Assembly (NCBI GenBank): GCA_902363665.1
Contig: CABJAW010000001.1
Span: forward strand, 248,001 to 312,000
DNA length: 64,000 bases
Reading direction: 5' to 3'
Source: Lachnospiraceae bacterium
Lineage (GTDB): Bacteria > Bacillota > Clostridia > Lachnospirales > Lachnospiraceae
Shown here piece by piece: positions 1 to 8,826 of this stretch. The translations under genes were made by a program, and so were the position numbers. The stretch's first letter is position 1. Each line of letters starts with the position of its first letter. Below the pieces are notes generated by a model. It did no database searches. It had not been told where the DNA came from and saw nothing but the letters and a program-made list of their open reading frames with translations.

Positions 1-353
1 CCGACGAACAGCTCACGCTTTACACTTCCGATTACACCGGAGCTACCTATATTAATAAGGCAACCGACGGAAACTGGTATGACGGCACCGGCCGTCAGTA
101 TGTCCAGGCCTCCGGCGATTCCTGGAGCAGAGTGTGTGACGGCAGTATATGGACTGATATTCCACAGGCAAAGCCTGACGCAAACGCTTCCAGAACAGTC
201 ACTGTGACCGATCCGGATGGGCTAAATGAGATGACACTGTATCTGGATGCTGATTCCGGCAAATGGCACAACAGTTCATGGGGCATTTACACAGACAATG
301 GAAATAATACGTTTACCGGCCCGGACGGCACAATATGGACTGTCGAATCATGA
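1..353 (+). CDS. C-terminal fragment of an M56/BlaR1-like sensor protein (5' end outside window)
   Basis: The open frame runs in from the left edge and stops at TGA 351-353. The visible ~116 residues (DEQLTLYTSDYTGATY... to ...GPDGTIWTVES) match, segment by segment, the last ~115 residues of the M56 sensor at 840-2675: the TLY, TGATY, DGxWYDG, YTxNGxxTFTGP and LWxV/IWTV blocks recur in the same order. By that similarity I infer the missing 5' part is another membrane M56 protease and this is its extracellular sensor domain. The domain is rich in Trp, Tyr, Asp and Gly and has none of the SxxK, SxN or KTG motifs of a penicillin-binding domain. It lies just before a BlaI gene, so two sensor paralogues flank one repressor. 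Confidence 0.7.
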   Translation, partial: DEQLTLYTSDYTGATYINKATDGNWYDGTGRQYVQASGDSWSRVCDGSIWTDIPQAKPDANASRTVTVTDPDGLNEMTLYLDADSGKWHNSSWGIYTDNGNNTFTGPDGTIWTVES

Positions 354-364
354 CCTCCTTTTTC

Positions 365-393
365 TTGACACCTCCTGCCCTCTGGCGTAGTAT
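365..393 (+). promoter_or_regulatory. Promoter for blaI-like gene
   Basis: TTGACA at 365-370 and TAGTAT at 388-393 are separated by 17 bp. The predicted transcription start is near 400, which would leave a very short leader beginning almost at the ribosome binding site (AGGAGG 400-405). The -10 overlaps the self-complementary GTATAC, a place where a dimeric repressor could bind; that is inference only. Confidence 0.6.
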
Positions 394-413
394 ACGGACA
401 GGAGGTGAACTTA

Positions 414-824
414 ATGAAAAATAAAATCATCCGTCTGCCCGACTCGGAGCTTGATATCATGCTGGTGCTCTGGCATCACACACCGCCGATGAGCAGGCTG
501 GAAATTGAAACCGTAATCAATGAAAAAAAGGCACTGGCTCCCACAACGATCCTGTCCCTGCTCTCCCGTCTGGAGAAAAAGCAGTTTGTCTCTGTCACAA
601 AAGAGGGAAAAACGAATTATTATACACCTCTGATCTCTCAGGAAGAATACCAGAACTGTGAGAGCAAAAATGTACTGGAGCGTGTTTTTGGCAATTCCTT
701 AAAAAGCTTCGTCACCTCTCTTTACCGGGGCAAAGAACTGACGCAGCAGGACGTAGCGGAGCTGTACGATTACATTCAGGAACTGTACGAGGAATCTGAC
801 TCTGAAAAAACATCCAGGAAATAA
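414..824 (+). CDS. BlaI/MecI-family transcriptional repressor
   Basis: A protein of 136 residues with the BlaI/MecI winged-helix layout: LPDSELDIMLVLWH at the N-terminus, a recognition-helix region (TTILSLLSRLEKKQFV), the wing (KEGKTNYYTPLIS) and an acidic helical dimerisation tail. Known family role: a dimer binds an operator and is cleaved by, or released through, a cognate M56 membrane protease when the sensor is triggered. The ATG at 414 is chosen because AGGAGG lies 8 bp upstream; an in-frame GTG at 405 falls inside that ribosome site. The gene ends 15 bp before the M56 sensor, so the pair is an operon. The cleavage site and target genes cannot be told from sequence. Confidence 0.9.
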   Translation: MKNKIIRLPDSELDIMLVLWHHTPPMSRLEIETVINEKKALAPTTILSLLSRLEKKQFVSVTKEGKTNYYTPLISQEEYQNCESKNVLERVFGNSLKSFVTSLYRGKELTQQDVAELYDYIQELYEESDSEKTSRK

Positions 825-839
825 ACCGGAGGAATCAGG

Positions 840-2675
840 ATGACATGCTTTACCTTTCACATTCTAAAACTCAATACGATCGCGGCGCTCATCATCTGCG
901 CCGCGTGCATTGTTTCTCGGCTGACCAGGAAAAAATATACCTGTAAATGGAAATACTTTGTGTGGCTTGTGACCGCGCTTGCTTTGCTGGTTCCGGTTGA
1001 CCTTTCTCCGTTTTCCAGGGTTCAGCTGCAGATTGTACAGCCGACAAGGCAGACGGGGATGCGGCAATATTTTGAAGATGCGCCGTCATTCTCTGCCGTT
1101 TCAGCTGCCTCAGGCATTTCTTCTGAATCAGGCACATCTTCCGCCCCGCTCGTGCTTTCCCTGCATTCGCCCCGGCTTTCTCTGTACGGCTTCCTGCAGC
1201 TTTTTTCCTGCATCTGGCTGACCGGCTTTGTCCTGCTCGCAGCTTTTCGGATCTTCAAATATCGGTTTTCTCTGTGGTCTTTGCGCCGCTGGAGCTCTCC
1301 GGTTCAGAATTCGGACGTGCTCCATCTCTACCGCAGCATCTGCCGCCGTGAGCATATCTCAGCCCCGCCGGGGCTTATGGAAAACCGCAATCTTTCCACG
1401 CCGGTACTTGCCGGACTTTTCCATCCGGCTCTTTATCTGACCGAAGCACCCTGCGACCGTGAAGAGCTTTCGTTTATTCTGCGCCATGAACTGACACACT
1501 ATAAGCGGAGAGATCTGTGGTTCAAGCTGCTTCTGCTTGCCGTTTCTACCATTTACTGGTTCAATCCGGCTTTGTATCTGATGCGCAGTGAGGCGGAAAA
1601 AGACATTGAAAACCTCTGCGACGGCCGCGTCCTTCAGGCTTCTCCGATGCAGTCCCGGCTGCATTACAGCCAGCTGCTCTTAAAAACAGCTGCGCTGCAA
1701 AATCACATCCCGTATCTCTCAGCCAGTTTAAACGACAGCAAGCTGGTTTTTAAAGAACGGATCCACTACCTCACAGAACTGGCGAGCCTGCGGCGTGGGA
1801 CTCCGCTTTGCCTTATGTTCTGTGCATTTTTGCTGACCGGCAATCTTGCCATTGGCAGCTCTGTCCTTCCGACACAGGCACAGTCTGCCACTGATTTAAG
1901 TGCAGATTCCGGCACCGTCTCTGAAAACTCTGCCTCTGTTTTGGCACAGATTGATGCGCGTGCCAGCGCAAATGCGGCGCAAAACACAAAAAATTCTGAC
2001 AGCGGACCGAGTGTAAATACTGCAGCAAACAATAGCGGACATCTAGACGGCTCATCTTCAGACCCTGACGGCACTCTGGTCTCTTCCGGGACAAACAGCC
2101 CGGGTACAGCCTCTCTTGCTGATCATGATGCACCGGTCTCCGGTCAGTCACCAGATACCACCGAAAATCCGGTCGGCACGACCGGCGGAAATCCTGATAA
2201 CCCGGATCCAGGCAGTCAGGGTACCGCACCAAATCACGCCACCCCTGGCAATGCAGACACTCCGCCCGAAAATTCCGACCCGGATACTCATCCGGGCAGC
2301 GACTCTGCCCTTCCGTCCCTGACGGACACCCGGATCACGCTTTACGCCCTGCAGGCAACCGGCGCTACCTACGTCTGGCAGGCCTCTGACGGAAGCTGGT
2401 ACGACGGTGATTACCGGAAGTATGTTCCAAACGGCGATGGAATCTTTACCTGCTCCGACAATCAGAGCCTGTGGACCTCTGAGACACCTCCGTCTCCTGC
2501 TGACCATGCCTCAGCTTCTGTTTCTCTTGTCTCGGAGGACGGGCTGAATGTGAACCAGCTTTACTACGACAGTGACACCGATATCTGGCAGAATATCGCA
2601 GGCGGCATCTACACTTCCAATGGGGACGGTACATTCACCGGACCAAACGGAGATCTCTGGATTGTGACCTCCTGA
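840..2675 (+). CDS. M56-family (BlaR1-like) membrane sensor protease with a non-PBP extracellular domain
   Basis: A 611-residue protein. Hydrophobic segments lie near residues 10-25, 38-54, 115-140, 222-238 and 322-342. The zinc-protease motif HELTH is at 216-220, followed by the family's WFNP and ENLCD blocks, as in BlaR1/MecR1. After the last membrane segment comes a ~150-residue Ser/Asp/Pro/Gly/Asn-rich linker and a final ~115-residue domain rich in Trp/Tyr. In classical BlaR1 that end is a penicillin-binding domain; here no SxxK or KTG motif is present, so the ligand is probably not a beta-lactam. The same domain ends the partial gene at 1-353. GGAGG precedes the ATG by 6 bp. The gene follows blaI and is presumed to inactivate it. 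Confidence 0.85.
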   Translation: MTCFTFHILKLNTIAALIICAACIVSRLTRKKYTCKWKYFVWLVTALALLVPVDLSPFSRVQLQIVQPTRQTGMRQYFEDAPSFSAVSAASGISSESGTSSAPLVLSLHSPRLSLYGFLQLFSCIWLTGFVLLAAFRIFKYRFSLWSLRRWSSPVQNSDVLHLYRSICRREHISAPPGLMENRNLSTPVLAGLFHPALYLTEAPCDREELSFILRHELTHYKRRDLWFKLLLLAVSTIYWFNPALYLMRSEAEKDIENLCDGRVLQASPMQSRLHYSQLLLKTAALQNHIPYLSASLNDSKLVFKERIHYLTELASLRRGTPLCLMFCAFLLTGNLAIGSSVLPTQAQSATDLSADSGTVSENSASVLAQIDARASANAAQNTKNSDSGPSVNTAANNSGHLDGSSSDPDGTLVSSGTNSPGTASLADHDAPVSGQSPDTTENPVGTTGGNPDNPDPGSQGTAPNHATPGNADTPPENSDPDTHPGSDSALPSLTDTRITLYALQATGATYVWQASDGSWYDGDYRKYVPNGDGIFTCSDNQSLWTSETPPSPADHASASVSLVSEDGLNVNQLYYDSDTDIWQNIAGGIYTSNGDGTFTGPNGDLWIVTS

Positions 2676-2758
2676 TGCGCGATCCTGACAAAATTATCTG
2701 CGCCTTGGAAACGTTCTGTTTATTTTTTAACAAAATGGAAATTTTCACTGTTTTTTTA

Positions 2759-2786
2759 TTGATTTTATCGACTAATCATGTATAAT
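2759..2786 (+). promoter_or_regulatory. pckA promoter
   Basis: TTGATT at 2759-2764 and TATAAT at 2781-2786 with 16 bp between, and an extended TG just before the -10. The ~100-nt leader holds a possible hairpin, AAGATAC (about 2822) with GTATCTT (about 2853). No known riboswitch was recognised in it. Confidence 0.65.
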
Positions 2787-2891
2787 ATAGGCTGGAAGTC
2801 GGAGCAATCCGCTTTTTTTGAAAGATACTGTCGATTCTGCGTATGCAGGAGCGTATCTTGTTCACATTTAAGAAAAGGAGTAAATGAAAAG

Positions 2892-4496
2892 ATGGCAAAG
2901 ATCGATTTAAGCAAGTATGGCATCACTGGAACCACTGAGATTGTCTACAATCCGTCTTATGATCTGTTATTTGAGGAAGAGACAAAGCCGGAGCTTGAAG
3001 GCTACGAAAAAGGTCAGGTCAGCGAACTGGGCGCAGTTAACGTTATGACCGGTATCTACACAGGCCGTTCACCGAAAGATAAATTCATCGTTGTTGATGA
3101 GAATTCCAAAGACACTGTATGGTGGACTTCTGATGAGTACAAGAACGACAACCATCCGGCAAGCCAGGAAGCATGGAACGCAGTAAAAGAGATCGCTCAG
3201 AAAGAGCTGTCCAACAAGAAGCTTTATGTAGTAGATGCATTCTGCGGAGCAAATGCTGATACTCGTATGGCTATCCGTTTCATCGTTGAGGTAGCTTGGC
3301 AGGCACACTTCGTTACTAACATGTTCATTCAGCCGACCGCTGAGGAGCTTGAGAACTTTGAGCCGGATTTCGTTGTTTACAACGCATCCAAGGCAAAAGT
3401 TGAGAACTACAAAGAGCTGGGTCTGAACTCAGAGACAGCAGTTGTCTTCAACATCACAAGCCGCGAGCAGGTTATCATCAATACATGGTACGGCGGAGAG
3501 ATGAAGAAGGGTATGTTCTCCATGATGAACTACTATCTGCCGCTGAAGGGCATCGCTTCCATGCACTGCTCTGCAAACACAGATATGAACGGTGAGAACA
3601 CCGCAATCTTCTTCGGACTTTCCGGAACAGGTAAGACTACTCTTTCCACAGATCCGAAGCGTCTCCTGATCGGTGATGACGAGCACGGCTGGGATGACAA
3701 CGGCGTATTCAACTTCGAGGGAGGCTGCTACGCAAAGGTTATCAACCTGGACAAAGATTCTGAGCCGGATATCTACAACGCAATCAAGAGAAATGCTCTT
3801 CTTGAGAACGTTACTCTGGATGCAGAAGGCAAGATCGATTTCGCTGACAAGAGCGTAACCGAGAATACCCGTGTATCTTACCCGATCAACCACATTCAGA
3901 ACATCGTACGCCCGGTATCCTCTGCACCGGCAGCTAAGAACGTAATCTTCCTGTCTGCAGACGCATTCGGAGTACTTCCGCCGGTATCTATCCTGACAAA
4001 GGATCAGACACAGTACTACTTCCTGTCTGGATTCACAGCAAAGCTTGCTGGTACAGAGCGCGGAATCACAGAGCCGACACCGACCTTCTCCGCTTGCTTC
4101 GGCCAGGCATTCCTGGAGCTGCATCCGACCAAGTATGCAGAAGAGCTTGTTAAGAAGATGGAAAAGAGCGGCGCTAAGGCTTACCTTGTAAACACTGGCT
4201 GGAACGGAACCGGCAAGCGTATCTCCATCAAGGATACTCGTGGAATCATCGACGCTATCTTAAGCGGAGCAATCAACAATGCACCGACCAAGACAATCCC
4301 GCACTTCAACTTCGAAGTTCCGACCGAGCTTCCGGGTGTTGATCCGGCAATCCTTGACCCGCGTGATACCTACGCTGATGCTTCCGAGTGGGAGACAAAG
4401 GCACAGGATCTTGCTTCCAGATTCGTTAAGAACTTCGCTAAATACGAAGGCAACGCAGCTGGTAAGGCTCTGGTTGCTGCAGGTCCGCAGGCTTAA
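2892..4496 (+). CDS. pckA: Phosphoenolpyruvate carboxykinase (ATP)
   Basis: PEP carboxykinase, ATP-dependent class, 534 residues, the usual family length. It interconverts oxaloacetate + ATP and PEP + CO2 + ADP in the cytoplasm; in fermentative gut anaerobes it often runs in the CO2-fixing direction toward succinate or propionate. Visible motifs are [12 protein letters not shown] (substrate binding), MHCSANTD, the kinase-1a P-loop [11 protein letters not shown] near residues 242-252, the metal-binding LIGDDEHGW stretch, and ENTRVSYPI. The ATG at 2892 is chosen because AAGGAG lies about 11 bp upstream and [11 protein letters not shown] is the expected N-terminus; the frame stays open 114 bp further upstream without a ribosome site. 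It is monocistronic, with its own promoter and a terminator at 4583-4619. Confidence 0.97.
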   Translation: MAKIDLSKYGITGTTEIVYNPSYDLLFEEETKPELEGYEKGQVSELGAVNVMTGIYTGRSPKDKFIVVDENSKDTVWWTSDEYKNDNHPASQEAWNAVKEIAQKELSNKKLYVVDAFCGANADTRMAIRFIVEVAWQAHFVTNMFIQPTAEELENFEPDFVVYNASKAKVENYKELGLNSETAVVFNITSREQVIINTWYGGEMKKGMFSMMNYYLPLKGIASMHCSANTDMNGENTAIFFGLSGTGKTTLSTDPKRLLIGDDEHGWDDNGVFNFEGGCYAKVINLDKDSEPDIYNAIKRNALLENVTLDAEGKIDFADKSVTENTRVSYPINHIQNIVRPVSSAPAAKNVIFLSADAFGVLPPVSILTKDQTQYYFLSGFTAKLAGTERGITEPTPTFSACFGQAFLELHPTKYAEELVKKMEKSGAKAYLVNTGWNGTGKRISIKDTRGIIDAILSGAINNAPTKTIPHFNFEVPTELPGVDPAILDPRDTYADASEWETKAQDLASRFVKNFAKYEGNAAGKALVAAGPQA

Positions 4497-4531
4497 TTCA
4501 AACCAAACCATACGCAGGATCGATTATGAAC

Positions 4532-4618
4532 GGCAGGCTGCTTTTGCAGACTGCAGGGAATATCTGATGACTGCATAAAAGAGGCATCGCCTCATCCATC
4601 CGGATGGGCGATGCCTTT
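4532..4618. repeat. 87-bp direct repeat, copy 1 (left boundary of the ABC cassette)
   Basis: Identical to 10606-10692 except at one base (4568 G, 10642 A). The repeat begins GGCAGGCTGCTTTTGCAGAC and ends inside the T run of the terminator hairpin. The two copies face the same way and enclose about 6 kb carrying one complete operon. Confidence 0.9.
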
Positions 4619-4619
4619 T
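4583..4619 (+). terminator. Intrinsic terminator of pckA
   Basis: The stem GGCATCGCC (4583-4591) pairs with GGCGATGCC (4607-4615), the loop is partly self-paired (ATCC/GGAT), and TTTT follows. On the minus strand the stem is followed by CTCTTTTAT, so it may also stop the converging ABC operon. Confidence 0.85.
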
Positions 4620-4628
4620 CTGGTCAAA

Positions 4629-4647
4629 GCGGATATTCGCAATCCGC
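4629..4647. repeat. Short dispersed palindromic element
   Basis: GCGGATATTCGCAATCCGC, with GCGGA/TCCGC-type ends. In reverse complement it belongs to the family GCGGATTGCRAATRTCCGC also seen at 10581-10599, 17266-17284 and 22586-22604. The AGCGAAGC flank is shared with the 22586 copy and with the 138-bp repeats at 52607-53020. Confidence 0.7.
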
Positions 4648-4659
4648 TTCGCTACTCGG

Positions 4660-5355
4660 TTATACAGACTGCGAAACCAAAATTCCCTGCTCCATCTTCA
4701 CGATTCGCTGTGCACACTCCGCAACAGCTGTATCATGCGTCACCATCAAAATGCCGATTCCTTTTTGGTTCAGTTCCTGAAACAGCTCCATTACGCGCCT
4801 CGTATTCTCTTCATCAAGATTTCCGGTTGGTTCATCTGCAAAAAGATAGCGTGGATGATTCACAAGTGCCCTCGCAATCGCCGCACGCTGCTGCTGTCCA
4901 CCAGATATCTGTGACGGTCTTTTTTTACGCTCGCTGAACAAGCCAAACTCTTTCAGCAGCGTTTCCGCACGCTTGTTCCGCTCCTTTGCCGGCACACCTG
5001 CATACCCACAGGGCATCGCAACATTATCGATCAGATTACGTGTCTCATCCAGATAAAATCCCTGAAACACAATTCCAATCTTTTCCCTCCTGTATCTGGC
5101 CAGCGCTCTTGCATCCAGTGTATCAATCCGAAGACCGTCAACAAAAACCATACCGTCATCTGCTCTCTCTAAACCACATAAAATATTCATCAATGTACTT
5201 TTCCCACATCCGGAGCGTCCCATCACTGCGCAGAACTCCCCCGGTGCCAGTGTAAAATCCACTCCGCGCAGTACCTGCGTCCTCTCAGAACCTGTCTGAA
5301 ACGATTTATGCAGGTTCTTTACCTGTATTCCCTGCCGCGTATTCTCTCTTTCCAT
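4660..5355 (-). CDS. ABC transporter ATP-binding protein (MacB/LolD type)
   Basis: Nucleotide-binding subunit of 231 residues: Walker A GRSGCGKST, Q-loop FQGFYLD, signature ISGGQQQR, Walker B YLFADEPTGNLD, H-loop VTHD. The DEPTGNLDE signature and the TQVLRGVDFTL start place it in the LolD/MacB/FtsE class that works with FtsX-type permeases. It is the last gene of a six-gene minus-strand operon and 51 bp downstream of the second permease. ATG 5355 is preferred (GAGG upstream); a GTG at 5403 in the same frame with GGGAG before it is an alternative that adds 16 residues. Probable job: energising a mechanotransmission-type exporter or antimicrobial-resistance pump. The substrate is unknown. Confidence 0.9.
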   Translation of the reverse strand: MERENTRQGIQVKNLHKSFQTGSERTQVLRGVDFTLAPGEFCAVMGRSGCGKSTLMNILCGLERADDGMVFVDGLRIDTLDARALARYRREKIGIVFQGFYLDETRNLIDNVAMPCGYAGVPAKERNKRAETLLKEFGLFSERKKRPSQISGGQQQRAAIARALVNHPRYLFADEPTGNLDEENTRRVMELFQELNQKGIGILMVTHDTAVAECAQRIVKMEQGILVSQSV

Positions 5356-5406
5356 GTTTTTTTCCTCTGCAACTCTTCCTTTTCCAGAACATGCCTGAAG
5401 CACACA

Positions 5407-6654
5407 TTACTCTCCCTTTAGTATCTGTACGTATGATAGTTTTCCTTCCCATCTTCCGGAAATAACACATACCGCAGCTAAGATTCCAATTATCACACCG
5501 GACGTAATTACATTGCTCACTGAAAAATACTGAAGCGGTGTGATCGGAAGCATTTCGTTTATATTGATGCACCACGCTGCCAGCAGACCTGGCACCAACG
5601 CAAGTCCAAACAGCGTTCCAAGTTCCGCCGCCGTCTCTGCCATCAGATATTTTTCCGTCGTTCCCATCGCGTATGCGATTGCCTTTACTCTCCTTCTCTG
5701 ATGAAGCAGCACCAGCAAAAGGCCGATCAGACTGCCGCCAACAAGCAGCAGCGCCGAAAACGAAATACGGAGCCAGTAAAACGCAGTCCAGTCCAGCTCT
5801 TCTTTCTGCGATTCAAGTTCTGCATAGTGATCCACCATTTCGTAAGAGAAATTACTGTTTTGCGCCTGCAGTTTCAGCAGTACCTCTTCTGCTCCATTTT
5901 TCATTTGCTGCTGATCAGCGCCTCCCACTTTCAGTGTGCACTGACAATTGGTATTTTCCTGACTCAGGTCCAGCCCGCTCATCCACTCAATCGGAAAAAT
6001 GACACAATTCTTCAGCCAGACATGCGAAGTTTCATCGCTGTATACATCCAGCATAGTTGTTTCCAGCTCTTTCCCTCTGTTCTCGTCTGTCAGTCTTTGA
6101 AGGCTCCCTCTGAAAATTCCAAGCTGTATTGTGCCTGTTTTCCAGTCCGCCTTAAATTTCCAGTTTCCAACCTCCCCGTTTTTTATTCCATTCTGTGCAC
6201 GTTGTATCTCTTTCTCCGCCTCTTCCCCTGCATAGACCGTATTTTTTTGACGTTTCTCTCCGAACATTTCCTCATACAGACGATCATTCAGAAAAACCAG
6301 TGTCCACTGCGCCGTTTCTTCCCAGTTCTCACCGAAAAAGGCATTATCATATACCCACGCCGCAAAGGAAATTTCCAGCTTTCCGGCAAAGCTTCTCTCC
6401 AACTCCCGGTACTGTGCATAGCTCACCGGCACATATGCTTCCTCCCATGAATCTCCCGTCCAATGATAGCGCAGCATCGGCTCTTCTGCTCCCATCGCCT
6501 GTTCCGCCTTTTCTACAAGTGCCCGGCTTGTCAGAAGACGATTGACACAAAGATTCAGAAGTATCACTCCAAGCAGCAGTTCCAGCCAGATCACCAGATA
6601 CTGTTTTCTATAATAAAAAAGCTGATGAAAAATGCGTTCCGCAAAATATTTCAT
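5407..6654 (-). CDS. ABC transporter permease, FtsX/MacB type (second permease)
   Basis: A membrane protein of 415 residues with the FtsX/MacB layout: one N-terminal membrane segment (about residues 15-38), a large extracellular domain of roughly 250 residues, then three membrane segments near the C-terminus (about 302-325, 345-370, 385-405). The start ATG at 6654 overlaps the stop of the upstream permease (ATGA), which indicates translational coupling. The 18-residue upstream extension of the frame has no ribosome site. Similar genes form export or peptide-sensing complexes with LolD-type ATPases. Two different permeases here suggest a heterodimer. No substrate can be assigned. Confidence 0.85.
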   Translation of the reverse strand: MKYFAERIFHQLFYYRKQYLVIWLELLLGVILLNLCVNRLLTSRALVEKAEQAMGAEEPMLRYHWTGDSWEEAYVPVSYAQYRELERSFAGKLEISFAAWVYDNAFFGENWEETAQWTLVFLNDRLYEEMFGEKRQKNTVYAGEEAEKEIQRAQNGIKNGEVGNWKFKADWKTGTIQLGIFRGSLQRLTDENRGKELETTMLDVYSDETSHVWLKNCVIFPIEWMSGLDLSQENTNCQCTLKVGGADQQQMKNGAEEVLLKLQAQNSNFSYEMVDHYAELESQKEELDWTAFYWLRISFSALLLVGGSLIGLLLVLLHQRRRVKAIAYAMGTTEKYLMAETAAELGTLFGLALVPGLLAAWCININEMLPITPLQYFSVSNVITSGVIIGILAAVCVISGRWEGKLSYVQILKGE

Positions 6655-7784
6655 ACGTCTCCCTTCAGAATCGGAATCAGTGCCTGCTTTCCAATCATCC
6701 GCTCCCACAGTATGCCCGTAACAAACAGCCAGACTGCGCTCCCGGCAATCCCTACAATTCCAACCACCGGAAGCGGCAGTTCTCTGCTCATTCCATGCAT
6801 ACTTCCAAAAAGTATCGGATAAAGCGGCACATTTACTGCACAGGCCAGGAGATACAGCACTTCCATGCGAAGTGCATATTCCCAGAAAAGCTCTTTTTCC
6901 TTCGCTCCTATTGCCTGACGCACTGCCAGTTGCTTTTGCTCCTGCATCAGCATGCCTCCATTTACTGAAACCAAACTGATCATCGTAAAAATCAGCATCG
7001 CAATTCCGGTCGTCAGCCGCTCTTTTGCAATGCGCTCTACTGATTGCAGATATACTGCCTCCTGTTCTGTGCCAGTCAGCACTCCGATTACAGAATCCAT
7101 TTCCAGTAGTACGCCGTTAACTGCCTCCGGTGCCGTCGGCTCAAAAAAACGATAAAGTCCCTGAAACTGTGCCTCTTTTCCGTCTGCCAGCGCCGCCAGT
7201 GCTTTATAGGAAATGGCAATGCTTCCATACAACTTCGGAGCCTTCAAAATGCCTGCCACCGTAAAGGATTTGCCTGCGATCTGAATCTCATCTCCTGGAC
7301 AGATTCCATTTCGATAGAGCAGATCACAGTTATCACATACATAGCAAGGTTCTCCTTTTCCCGACCACTCTTTTTCCGGGTCTGCTCCATCCAGAACCTG
7401 ATAACCATTCAGCTTCCAGAAGTTTTTGCTACATCCCTGCACATAGGGTTCTCCATTCCACTTCTTCCATTGTACCTCTTCGCTCAGGAAGGCTGAAATT
7501 CCAATCTGTTCGCTTTCTTTTTTCAATTTCTGTCTCTGCTGTGCTTCTATCTCAGAGGTCTCCGCTTCACTGATTCGGTCCTGGTATTCCGCAACAATCA
7601 GCTGTTCCGGTAGCTGATACCTTGAAAGCGCTGCTTCTGACATCAAATCCCATACCGTCGCTCCCATCCAAAACGGCACTGCCATTCCGATCGCCATCAC
7701 AAAAAAGATCACACCGTGCAGATACCGAAATGCCAGGGTATCTTTCCATATATTCTCCAGATGAAAGAAAATGCTGTCCCACAT
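6651..7784 (-). CDS. ABC transporter permease, FtsX/MacB type (first permease)
   Basis: Permease of 377 residues: N-terminal membrane segment (VIFFVMAIGMAVPFWMGATV), an extracellular domain including a MacB-like core (GDEIQIAGKSFTVAGILKAP), then three C-terminal membrane segments with the conserved VRQAIGAKEKELFWEYALR loop typical of FtsX domains. The start at 7784 is preferred because GGAGG lies 5 bp upstream; an ATG at 7799 overlaps the stop of the beta-propeller gene as ATGA but lacks a ribosome site. It overlaps the next permease by 4 bp. It presumably pairs with that permease and the ATPase at 4660-5355. Confidence 0.85.
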   Translation of the reverse strand: MWDSIFFHLENIWKDTLAFRYLHGVIFFVMAIGMAVPFWMGATVWDLMSEAALSRYQLPEQLIVAEYQDRISEAETSEIEAQQRQKLKKESEQIGISAFLSEEVQWKKWNGEPYVQGCSKNFWKLNGYQVLDGADPEKEWSGKGEPCYVCDNCDLLYRNGICPGDEIQIAGKSFTVAGILKAPKLYGSIAISYKALAALADGKEAQFQGLYRFFEPTAPEAVNGVLLEMDSVIGVLTGTEQEAVYLQSVERIAKERLTTGIAMLIFTMISLVSVNGGMLMQEQKQLAVRQAIGAKEKELFWEYALRMEVLYLLACAVNVPLYPILFGSMHGMSRELPLPVVGIVGIAGSAVWLFVTGILWERMIGKQALIPILKGDV

Positions 7785-7795
7785 AGATTCCTCCG

Positions 7796-8737
7796 TCATT
7801 TGTGAACATAATAGATCTGATTATTTTCCTGATCTGTCACGTAAAACTGATCGGAAGTTTCTGCTGCAAAACGCAGTTTGAGGCTGCTTGTTGGGAGCTG
7901 AGCAATCCCTTCCTGTACCTGTCCGTCTTCGGAAAAGCGATCAATCCGCCCAAAGGAGCCGGAAATCCCATAAATTTCCTTTCCAAGTGCCAGCATATCC
8001 GTCGGTTCATATTTGTACGGCAGTTCTGCTTTCTGCACCAGCTCTTCATCTGTTACCTCATACAGATAATTTGTCCCGGTAATATAAACCGATGAAGTTG
8101 GTGATACCTTACAGTATTCCAGCATATCCGCAGCATAAAAAACATCCTCATATAAAAACAGACAGCCGCGAAACTGTCCTTTCGGAGTCACCTTTTCGTC
8201 GCCTGTATACAATCGTACTCTTGCCGCGCTTGTATCATATTTATCTGCGCTTACCGCAATCCTGCCCGCTCCATTCACCTCAATGCTGTAATAATCCCCG
8301 TACCCCTGCCGGTCCAACATTGTAAGTCCGATCTCTCCTGTGTACGTTCCGTCCGTCTTTACAATCTCCGCTCTGCTGCTGCCCGCATCGAGTACATAAA
8401 GTTCATCCTGATAAACGGTAATATCTGTCGGATGTGAAAATTCTCCTTCCCCCATTCCAATTTTTCCAAATGTCCGCACCGGATTCAGTTCCAGATCCGT
8501 CACCACAATCTTGCCATCCTCATAATCACAAATATAGACCTCGTCTCCATATACACACAGCCCGGATGGACTGACAATCCCGATTTCTGCCGCTGCAACG
8601 CGCTCCACCGTATACCCGCCTGTAATCTCCGGAAGTTTATCCGGCTCACGTTCTTCTTCGGCTGCGGATGCATGGCATGAAAGTGAAAGTAGAATAAAGG
8701 CAACTGGAAGTATAATATCTAATTTTTTCTTCTTCAT
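7796..8737 (-). CDS. Secreted NHL/6-bladed beta-propeller protein
   Basis: A 313-residue protein with an N-terminal signal (KKKK, hydrophobic stretch, HASA then AEEEREPD). A Cys near residue 21 (LSLSC) is a poor lipobox, so secreted or membrane-anchored is uncertain. The rest shows repeated blades: SPSGLCVYGDEVYICDYEDG, NPVRTFGKIGMGEGEFSHP, TDITVYQDELYVLDAG. The G-x-G-E-F-x-x-P element is typical of NHL repeats. AGGAG lies 8 bp before the ATG. It lies between the M56 sensor and the two FtsX permeases, so it may be an extracytoplasmic partner or ligand binder for the transporter or the sensor. The function is otherwise unknown. Confidence 0.75.
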   Translation of the reverse strand: MKKKKLDIILPVAFILLSLSCHASAAEEEREPDKLPEITGGYTVERVAAAEIGIVSPSGLCVYGDEVYICDYEDGKIVVTDLELNPVRTFGKIGMGEGEFSHPTDITVYQDELYVLDAGSSRAEIVKTDGTYTGEIGLTMLDRQGYGDYYSIEVNGAGRIAVSADKYDTSAARVRLYTGDEKVTPKGQFRGCLFLYEDVFYAADMLEYCKVSPTSSVYITGTNYLYEVTDEELVQKAELPYKYEPTDMLALGKEIYGISGSFGRIDRFSEDGQVQEGIAQLPTSSLKLRFAAETSDQFYVTDQENNQIYYVHK

Positions 8738-8826
8738 TTTCTTTCTCCTTTTGCATTATATTTATGTAATACTTTTTATCAAAACAAATATACACATTAA
8801 TGCTGTGCATATATGTTTCTTTTCAA

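Noticed and set aside
2778..2891. N-terminal extension of pckA by 38 residues
   Set aside because: It would begin inside the promoter; the ribosome site and family N-terminus fix the start at 2892.
2787..2891. Riboswitch in the pckA leader
   Set aside because: Only a simple hairpin could be drawn; no known riboswitch core was recognised.
3429..4124. 231-codon minus-strand frame
   Set aside because: Antisense to pckA; a shadow of its codon use.
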